5,418 nt of DNA from Saprospirales bacterium. GTDB taxonomy: Bacteria > Bacteroidota > Bacteroidia > Chitinophagales > Saprospiraceae. The stretch spans positions 7,729 through 13,146 of the forward strand of contig DLXL01000375.1 of assembly GCA_003448025.1 (NCBI GenBank), read 5' to 3'. This document shows, piece after piece, positions 1 to 5,418 of this stretch (positions within the stretch are counted from its first letter, which is position 1; the number at the start of each line of letters is the position of its first letter). The position numbers and the translations under genes were made by a program. The notes under the pieces were generated by a model. That model was not told the origin of the DNA. It was given only the letters and a program-made list of their open reading frames with translations, and searched no databases.

Positions 1-1
1 G

Positions 2-3000
2 CTCACGGCTCTCACTTTTATTTTTCTGATTTCTACCTTTTTTAATGTGAGTGCGCAATGCTTCGAAGCCGATGGCGTTACTGTCCGGCCATCCTATTTT
101 AATATTTGGGTAGCTGTGGATCAGACCTGGATTGATTTCTATGGCGGTGATGAAGCGCTCGCCAGGATGGTGGCCAAACAAGGCGCCGATGATGCCATTG
201 ATGTGTTGAATGAGTCTGCCTTCAATACTACCTTTGAAATTACTTTTTTTCGAGGATTTGCACCTTCTACTGTGGCACCTGTTTATAATGGTTCTGACAA
301 GACTGGTTGGTGTCTGGACATTAGAGCGTTTTACGATGCGCAATATCCTTGTTTTGGTGCTAGTGGTCCAGATTTAATATTGCTTTTCACCAAAGAAGGA
401 GAAATTGGTACTGGACATGGATTCGGTTATGACAATGTTGCGATTGTAAGCGGAGCAAGTTCGTTCGTTATTGCTCACGAATTGGGGCACACGATAGGTT
501 TAGAGCACCTGCCACAACCAGGCGGTTCGTCAAATTGCTGCGTCAATAACCCAACTATGATGTGTATACCATCATCAGTTAATGCCCTAATTACACCCTT
601 AAATACAGCTTGTGGTGTGACTTTCGACTGGTTAAACTCTAATGTATTTACCTCCCAGTTTTGTAGCACAATTCGCTCAAAACCTTCATTTTATCCTGGT
701 GATGATTTTGAGTGTCCACCCCCAACCTTTTCAGGTTTTAACATTTTTAGTGAGAATCCGAACCCTGTAGTAGGGTGTAAAACGGATGGCGATATTACTA
801 CTTATACACTCACATTCAAGAACAATAATTCAAATACGCACCGGAACTTCAGGGTTTTAATTCCAGATTCGTATGCAGCATTTGTTGAATTTGTGGAGGA
901 CCCCTCGCTGGATTTTACTTGCATCAAGGATATTCCCAATAGCCGAAAAGAGTTTTGGATCACGGAACCAGGTTGTGGAAATGAGCAAAATTTTTCCATG
1001 ATGCCTGGAGAAACCAAAATTCTAAAATTTAAAATAAGATATCTGGGAGGATTTCAGGCCTTTGGTGGAATTCTTTTAAGTGCTTATAACGGCACAATTT
1101 CAGGACAACAATACTCCATTGACTTCACACTCAGACCAACAGCTTCGGTATCCGGCGGCAATTTTTCGACGCTTCTCAACAATGATACCTGGAAGCTCAA
1201 TAGACCACTTCTAATATCAGGAAACGTCCTCATGAATATGAGCCAGGTGCCTGGATGGGGAAATACTTATAACTTTGCTACAAACGGTACCCTTTACTTC
1301 GCTGCCGGTGCAGGTTTAGAAGTTGCTGCCGGCAATACGGTGAAAATGCCGCATGTTCGGATGGAAGGCTGTTCTACCATGTGGAAGGGCATCACTGTGC
1401 GGGAGGGCGCTACGCTCGAGATGAATATGTTGACATCCATTTCAGATGCACAATATGCCGTAAATGTTCAAAAAGGCGGCACTGCTGTAGTGGAGTCATG
1501 CAAATTCCTTAACAATAATTTTGGTATCCGGACAGCGCCTGAAGGTAACGGAGTACATCAGATTACTGCATTGGGCAACCGCTTTGCTACGACGGGGGCT
1601 GGTTTGAAACCTTCCTGGGGAAGCGGACAACAGCCTGCGCCGGGAGAAAAAGGATTTACAGATATTTATGCGAACAACCTGACTGGAGGGCTGCTTGTTG
1701 ATAAAGACCCTAATTTTGGCGTTACCAACGAATTTTCTGATCTGCACTATGGCATTCTGGCAGAGAATACCCATATAACGGTGCGCGATGCCATTTTTAC
1801 GAATATTCTCCAGGAAACAAGGCCATCCGGCTACCCTGGTCCATTATTCACCGGAAGTGCCATCTATGTTTCGGGAGGGAATGCCGATATAAAGGGGAAT
1901 TATACCGGCATCGTTCCTGGTCCTTTGAAAATGGACAACTGTCATGTGGGGGTAAATACCCGGGGCGGCTCCATTGCAGTAGAAGGCTGTGAAATGAGTA
2001 ACATGACCAATGGGGTTGTGGCACTCGGCGGCATCAACAAATCTTACACGGTTAACTGGAACAATATCAAGGCCTCCGACCGTGGCATATCCGTATTCTA
2101 CCAGTCCGGGCTGCCAGGCGCTTCAGCAGTAAGCAACAATATCGTACACATGGCCGGCAATACCAATGGCGCAGGAATCGCTATAGGCGGGCAGGAAATG
2201 TTTCCGCAAAATGAAGGCTTTGTGGCCGGCAACAGCGTGACGGTAGAAGAAGGCGCTACCGGAATTCAAATTGGTGTGGCCAACAAACTCAAAGTGACCC
2301 AGAATAACGTATCTCTCGCAGGCGGCGGTGCGCGCTTTGGCATCCGAATGGAAGGGGGCGACCAGAATACCCTCAACTGCAACATTGTAAACAATCCCGG
2401 AGGTGGCAACAACGACGGTATTTTTGCGATACATGCTTCCCGCCCGGGCGTAAGTTGCAATACCACCGACGGCCCCGCGCGCGGGCTGCATTTTGAAGGA
2501 ATGCTGGCCGGGAAAAGCAGAGCAGATATTGCCGGCAACACCCTGGAGAACAACAGCACCGCCGGGTTATTGCTCGGCACAGATGCGGTGCTGGGTCCTC
2601 AGGCACACCGGGGGAATAGGTTTGATGGAGTGGATGCCTTGGCGGGGCCAGGGGCAGATGACCATTCAAAGTTTACGGTAGATGCTGCCGAAAATCCTGA
2701 TTTTTTACCGAGTGCCTGGCTGCCTTTCGCCTGGTTTGAAAATATTTCAAATCCTTCCCCATCATTTGATTGCGGGGCCAGTACGACCTGCCCGCCTACC
2801 CCTGCTCCAACTCCGGATTATTCATTAGACATCAAGATCGTGAAGGGAGAACTTGGTGGCGCCACTTATCAGGCTGCTAATCAATGGCTTTCACAAAGAA
2901 GATTCTATGAACTTGTCATGGAAGGAGGAAACCCCTACCCGGGCAATTCAGACGTTTCGGCTTTCCTGTCACAAGCACAAACAAACGGACTTTCTGCCTA

Positions 3001-3595
3001 TGCCAATGTGCAAACAGGCATCCGCCAGCTGGGCGCGATGAGCGAAGGCAGCCGTGCAACGGCAGCAGCCAACCTGTTGACCTTGAATGCTGCGTTGACG
3101 GGTAGCGCATCTTATCAGGTCAATGAAAAACTGGTCAACCAGATATTTCTGCAAACCGTAGCTGTTGGCAATCTTGAATTTTCAGAAACACAAGTAGCCA
3201 CATTAGAAGGTATTGCCGCACTCTGCCCGCTGTCTGATGGAGAAGCGGTGTTGAGGGCACGAGCACTGCTCCAATTATTGCCAGGAACGCCTGCTCATTA
3301 TGATGATTTTTCTCTTTGTGGGGGCGGAGAGAGGTCAGAGAAGAACAATCTCGTTGGAAAGTCTGTTCGCATCTATCCCAACCCAGCTAATGATGCACTT
3401 TCTATTGATTATCAAAGCGTTGGTGATCTTGGCGGTCAGTTCCTGTTGTTTAATGCCCAAGGTCAATTGGTCAGGCAAATCACCTTGCCACCAGGCCAGG
3501 GTGTAGCCCAATTGATATTAAATGGGCTACCAAGTGGAATTTATTGGTATTCCGTACCAGGCATCAAGGAAGGCAAGGTTATTATCCAACATTAA
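2..3595 (+). CDS. 5'-truncated T9SS-exported metzincin metalloprotease / parallel beta-helix protein
   Basis: Large exported protein, open from the left edge; a GTG at 47 is not the start, because codons 2-46 encode the hydrophobic end of a signal peptide (LTALTFIFLISTFFNVSAQ, likely cleaved after SA). Numbering the codon at 2-4 as residue 1: residues 20-240 form a metzincin-like zinc protease with HELGHTIGLEH at 159-169 (zinc ligands H159, H163, H169; catalytic E160) and a probable Met-turn in NPTMMC (M186/M187). About 240-380 looks like a beta-sandwich (CARDB/DUF11-like). About 385-885 is a right-handed parallel beta-helix, with many short rungs rich in NN, GN, GI and GV. A Pro/Thr linker follows near 930-939, then a helical module at about 940-1105, then a T9SS type A tail (YPNP at 1125-1128, ending GIYWYSV...GKVIIQH). 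All key protease residues are present, so it is probably active; the peptidase family and substrate are not determined. The beta-helix may bind polysaccharide or act as an adhesin (inference). The TAA stop is at 3593-3595. Confidence 0.5.
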   Translation, partial: LTALTFIFLISTFFNVSAQCFEADGVTVRPSYFNIWVAVDQTWIDFYGGDEALARMVAKQGADDAIDVLNESAFNTTFEITFFRGFAPSTVAPVYNGSDKTGWCLDIRAFYDAQYPCFGASGPDLILLFTKEGEIGTGHGFGYDNVAIVSGASSFVIAHELGHTIGLEHLPQPGGSSNCCVNNPTMMCIPSSVNALITPLNTACGVTFDWLNSNVFTSQFCSTIRSKPSFYPGDDFECPPPTFSGFNIFSENPNPVVGCKTDGDITTYTLTFKNNNSNTHRNFRVLIPDSYAAFVEFVEDPSLDFTCIKDIPNSRKEFWITEPGCGNEQNFSMMPGETKILKFKIRYLGGFQAFGGILLSAYNGTISGQQYSIDFTLRPTASVSGGNFSTLLNNDTWKLNRPLLISGNVLMNMSQVPGWGNTYNFATNGTLYFAAGAGLEVAAGNTVKMPHVRMEGCSTMWKGITVREGATLEMNMLTSISDAQYAVNVQKGGTAVVESCKFLNNNFGIRTAPEGNGVHQITALGNRFATTGAGLKPSWGSGQQPAPGEKGFTDIYANNLTGGLLVDKDPNFGVTNEFSDLHYGILAENTHITVRDAIFTNILQETRPSGYPGPLFTGSAIYVSGGNADIKGNYTGIVPGPLKMDNCHVGVNTRGGSIAVEGCEMSNMTNGVVALGGINKSYTVNWNNIKASDRGISVFYQSGLPGASAVSNNIVHMAGNTNGAGIAIGGQEMFPQNEGFVAGNSVTVEEGATGIQIGVANKLKVTQNNVSLAGGGARFGIRMEGGDQNTLNCNIVNNPGGGNNDGIFAIHASRPGVSCNTTDGPARGLHFEGMLAGKSRADIAGNTLENNSTAGLLLGTDAVLGPQAHRGNRFDGVDALAGPGADDHSKFTVDAAENPDFLPSAWLPFAWFENISNPSPSFDCGASTTCPPTPAPTPDYSLDIKIVKGELGGATYQAANQWLSQRRFYELVMEGGNPYPGNSDVSAFLSQAQTNGLSAYANVQTGIRQLGAMSEGSRATAAANLLTLNAALTGSASYQVNEKLVNQIFLQTVAVGNLEFSETQVATLEGIAALCPLSDGEAVLRARALLQLLPGTPAHYDDFSLCGGGERSEKNNLVGKSVRIYPNPANDALSIDYQSVGDLGGQFLLFNAQGQLVRQITLPPGQGVAQLILNGLPSGIYWYSVPGIKEGKVIIQH
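3006..3183 (+). repeat. Near-identical direct repeat, copy A (inside the metalloprotease/beta-helix gene)
   Basis: This segment matches 5241-5418 base for base with a constant offset of 2235, no gaps and two differences: A3080 versus C5315 and G3094 versus A5329. It encodes roughly residues 1003-1060 of the large gene (first visible codon = 1), the core of the helical module between the beta-helix and the T9SS tail. The first difference changes Thr (ACC) to Pro (CCC); the second is synonymous (GCG/GCA, Ala). The true right end of the repeat is unknown because copy B runs off the window. Confidence 0.5.
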
Positions 3596-3605
3596 TTTTT
3601 TAATT

Positions 3606-3644
3606 AAATCAACCCTTTGATGTGTTACATCAAAGGGTTGATTT
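3606..3644 (+). terminator. Strong hairpin, probable intrinsic terminator
   Basis: The 18-base arm at 3606-3623 (AAATCAACCCTTTGATGT) is perfectly complementary to 3627-3644, with a GTT loop at 3624-3626. It starts 11 bases after the TAA of the large gene and is followed by a modest T-rich stretch (GCTTTTGTT). Position and stem strength fit a rho-independent terminator for the upstream gene. The T tract is interrupted and the hairpin ends only 15 bases before the next start codon, so an mRNA-stability or leader-regulatory role is also possible. Confidence 0.5.
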
Positions 3645-3698
3645 GCTTTTGTTAAAATTATGAAAGTCATCATTGTCTTTGGATTGCTTTTGTTAAAA
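3643..3698 (+). repeat. 15-base direct repeat flanking the start of the propeller gene
   Basis: TTGCTTTTGTTAAAA occurs at 3643-3657, overlapping the end of the hairpin, and again at 3684-3698 inside the signal-peptide coding region. The two copies start 41 bases apart and lie in different reading frames relative to the gene, so protein constraint does not explain the match. It is low-complexity and T-rich and may be chance or a small slippage duplication. No function is assigned. Confidence 0.5.
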
Positions 3699-5180
3699 AC
3701 TATTGCTTTTGGGCAAAAGTTTGATCATATCTGGATAACTGGGGATGATAACCAAACTTCAGACACTACCTATGGTGGAGGTCTTTTAGACTTTAATTTT
3801 AGCCCACCTAAAGCGAGTTATCATTACCGTGAGCATAACATGTATACAACCAATTCCAGTATCTGTGACTCAGCAGGCAATTTGCTTTTTTACACCAATG
3901 GTTGTGGCATAGCCGGCGCAGATGATGCAATTTTGGATAATGGAGAGGGAATCAATCCAGGCAATGCTCATATATTATGGTGTGAGCAGTATAATGATGG
4001 TTATTCAGGCGGCCCAGGTGCTTCAGTGATACTTCCATCACCAGACTCCAGTGGCCTGTTCTATTTGTTTCACAAGCGTTTTACACTTTACTCCAATCCA
4101 ACCAATGCAATTCGCGATAAATTTTACTATACAGCAGTAGACATGAATCAGAACAATGGTAAAGGGAAGGTACTTGAAAAGAATGTTGTAATAATGTCTG
4201 ACACCCTGGCCCGAGGAGAGATAGCCGCCGTTAAACACGCCAACGGCAAAGACTGGTGGCTGGTTACACCTCGGCGCAACAGCAATCAGTTTTATATTTT
4301 CAAGTTCACCAGCCAGGGAATTGTGGACACTTTTCAACAAACCATTGGCATTTTACCAGACCCTCAAGGCGAAGGTCTGGGACAGATGGTGTTTTCGCCA
4401 GATGGGAGTAAATTATATAGAACGTATCGCTATAGACCTGTTATGGTCTATTCCTTTGACCGTGAGGCAGGTGTATTTACCCAATTTGATACCATATCCT
4501 TTGATTATGGCGATCAATTAGTTGGAGAAATTGGCTGTGCCATTTCTCCCAACAATCGTTACTTGTATCTCTCTTGTCGGAAACTTTTGTTTCAAATGGA
4601 CTTATGGGCTTCGGATATTAGTTCTTCACAAATTACGGTGGCTGAATGGGATGGATTTGCTAATCCTTTCCCCACTATGTTTTGGCAATGCCAATTGGGG
4701 CCGGATTGTAAAATATATATTATGGCCGGTGGCGACACCCGATTTTATCATGTTATTCACAGTCCGGATGAGCCAGGTCTGGCCTGTAACGTAGAGCAGC
4801 GTGGGGTACAGTTCCAGACCCCTACGGGAGCCTCCATGCCTTCTTTTCCCAATTATCGCCTGGGTCCTATAGACAATCCAGGCGTGCCGTGTACGGCTAC
4901 CGTGAGTGTGAGCGGGATGCCATCCGCTCCTCCGCCCATTCGAGCTTATCCCAACCCGGCCAGTGAGCAAGTCACCTTCGAGTGGAACAATATTTTCAGG
5001 GGTGGTAAAAGACTGACGCTTTGCAATGCCTTCGGGCAGCCTGTCAAAGACCTTTGGCTGAGCGCGGGCAGCAGCACTCATGTGCTTTCTATTGAGCATC
5101 TGCCCGCCGGGGTGTATTTTTGGGTATTGCAATCAGAAGATGGACAGAGCATGGGCAGCGGGAAGATTGTGAAACAATGA
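3660..5180 (+). CDS. Secreted beta-propeller-like protein with T9SS type A sorting domain
   Basis: Complete 506-aa exported protein. The ATG at 3660 is supported by an immediate signal peptide (MKVIIVFGLLLLKTIAFGQ, cleavage near residue 18-19) and an in-frame TGA at 3639-3641 that rules out an upstream start. The mature part has propeller-like strands: CDSAGNLLFYTNG (69-81), HANGKDWWLV (from 193), a GQMVFSPDGSKLY blade near 240-255, an AISPNNRYLYLS blade near 292-303, QLGPDCKIYIM near 344-354 and PSFPNYRLG (394-402). The FSPDGSKLY/ISPNNRYLY/LGPDCKIY series resembles WD40/YVTN-like propellers common in large Bacteroidota secreted proteins. The C-terminus is a T9SS type A tail (YPNP at 430-433, then LPAGVYFWVL and GKIVKQ), so it should cross the outer membrane by T9SS and be released or surface-anchored. 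No catalytic motif is evident; ligand and role are unknown. Its TGA overlaps a following ATG. The last 300 bases are GC-richer than the rest. Confidence 0.5.
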   Translation: MKVIIVFGLLLLKTIAFGQKFDHIWITGDDNQTSDTTYGGGLLDFNFSPPKASYHYREHNMYTTNSSICDSAGNLLFYTNGCGIAGADDAILDNGEGINPGNAHILWCEQYNDGYSGGPGASVILPSPDSSGLFYLFHKRFTLYSNPTNAIRDKFYYTAVDMNQNNGKGKVLEKNVVIMSDTLARGEIAAVKHANGKDWWLVTPRRNSNQFYIFKFTSQGIVDTFQQTIGILPDPQGEGLGQMVFSPDGSKLYRTYRYRPVMVYSFDREAGVFTQFDTISFDYGDQLVGEIGCAISPNNRYLYLSCRKLLFQMDLWASDISSSQITVAEWDGFANPFPTMFWQCQLGPDCKIYIMAGGDTRFYHVIHSPDEPGLACNVEQRGVQFQTPTGASMPSFPNYRLGPIDNPGVPCTATVSVSGMPSAPPPIRAYPNPASEQVTFEWNNIFRGGKRLTLCNAFGQPVKDLWLSAGSSTHVLSIEHLPAGVYFWVLQSEDGQSMGSGKIVKQ

Positions 5181-5418
5181 AAGCAAACAAGATGAAAACA
5201 AGAACAAATACCCAATCCAATGGCCTCACCAGTTACTCGTATGTGCAAACAGGCATCCGCCAGCTGGGCGCGATGAGCGAAGGCAGCCGTGCAACGGCAG
5301 CAGCCAACCTGTTGCCCTTGAATGCTGCATTGACGGGTAGCGCATCTTATCAGGTCAATGAAAAACTGGTCAACCAGATATTTCTGCAAACCGTAGCTGT
5401 TGGCAATCTTGAATTTTC
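5177..5418 (+). CDS. Partial frame encoding the helical module without an exported N-terminus (possible gene fragment)
   Basis: An open frame runs from ATG 5177 (ATGA overlap with the propeller gene's stop; a second in-frame ATG is at 5192) past the window end. The first codons give a short Lys/Thr-rich lead (MKANKMKTRTNT). The sequence then enters the helical module of the large upstream gene: QSNGLTSYSYVQTG here versus QTNGLSAYANVQTG there, followed by 58 residues differing only by Thr to Pro. There is no signal peptide, protease or beta-helix part. If it continues like its paralog it would reach a T9SS tail but could not be exported, so a 5'-truncated remnant of a paralogous gene is the most likely reading. 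A translationally coupled small gene is the alternative. The 3' end is not visible. Confidence 0.5.
   Translation, partial: MKANKMKTRTNTQSNGLTSYSYVQTGIRQLGAMSEGSRATAAANLLPLNAALTGSASYQVNEKLVNQIFLQTVAVGNLEF
5241..5418 (+). repeat. Near-identical direct repeat, copy B (running off the window)
   Basis: Second copy of 3006-3183, same orientation, 176 of 178 bases identical (differences at 5315 and 5329), with no gaps. The last 89 bases (5330-5418) are exactly identical to 3095-3183. The match stops abruptly at 5240/5241; bases 5213-5240 are only distantly similar to 2978-3005 although they encode a related peptide. The repeat continues beyond the right edge for an unknown length. Confidence 0.5.

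Noticed and set aside
47..49. GTG as start codon of the large gene
   Set aside because: The frame continues to the left edge and the codons before it form a signal-peptide hydrophobic core, so the GTG (Val) is internal.
47..64. Lipoprotein signal (Cys right after the signal peptide, SAQC)
   Set aside because: The residue before Cys is Gln, which does not fit a lipobox, and the protein carries a T9SS tail.
2123..2669. Several overlapping - strand open frames of 98-122 codons
   Set aside because: They are antisense to the GC-rich beta-helix region, where stop codons are rare on both strands; they overlap one another in different frames and show no domain.
3592..3607. AT-only palindrome TTAATT-TTTT-AATTAA across the stop codon
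   Set aside because: It is short, AT-only and overlaps the base of the much stronger hairpin; nothing supports a separate function.
4626..5132. 168-codon open frame on the - strand
   Set aside because: It lies wholly antisense to the propeller gene, including its conserved T9SS tail; the product has no recognisable domain and no signal peptide.
5078..5389. 103-codon - strand frame sharing its first ~50 residues with a - strand frame at 2969-3154
   Set aside because: The similarity is just the antisense image of the 178-base direct repeat; the sense frame is the one with paralog-like, conservative substitutions beyond the repeat.
5181..5418. Insertion sequence or transposon end as the cause of the repeat
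   Set aside because: No terminal inverted repeats, target-site duplication or transposase frame are seen, and homology continues in diverged form past the repeat edge.

Overview
The window looks like a piece of a Bacteroidota chromosome, most likely from the Saprospiria or a related lineage. This rests on two large secreted proteins that both end in a type IX secretion system (T9SS) type A sorting domain (YPNPA-type motif). Both also carry Bacteroidota-style signal peptides ending in AQ or GQ, and I see no Shine-Dalgarno-like sequence before the complete gene's start. The assignment is inferred from protein style only; no rRNA or housekeeping gene is present. Everything supported is on the + strand.

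Layout: (1) Positions 2-3595 hold the 3' part of a very large gene whose start lies before the window. It encodes a signal peptide, a metzincin-type zinc metalloprotease domain, a probable beta-sandwich, a long right-handed parallel beta-helix, a helical module and a T9SS tail. (2) Positions 3596-3659 are a 64-base gap almost filled by a perfect 18-bp stem, 3-base loop hairpin, probably a terminator. (3) Positions 3660-5180 are a complete 506-aa gene for a secreted beta-propeller-like protein with its own T9SS tail. (4) From 5177 (ATG overlapping the previous stop) to the window end is an open frame. It begins in the middle of the helical module of gene 1 and has no signal peptide.

The main surprise is in part 4. 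Bases 5241-5418 repeat 3006-3183 of gene 1 with only two differences in 178. The 30 bases just before still encode a recognisably related peptide but match at only about half of their bases. Identity therefore jumps sharply in the middle of a coding frame, as expected for recombination or gene conversion between paralogous surface-protein genes. A collapsed repeat at a contig end is the main alternative.

Together the genes look like an exported, surface-attached or secreted protein locus: a protease/beta-helix protein, a propeller protein, and the edge of another paralogous unit. No CRISPR array, tRNA, transposase or other mobile-element gene is visible.
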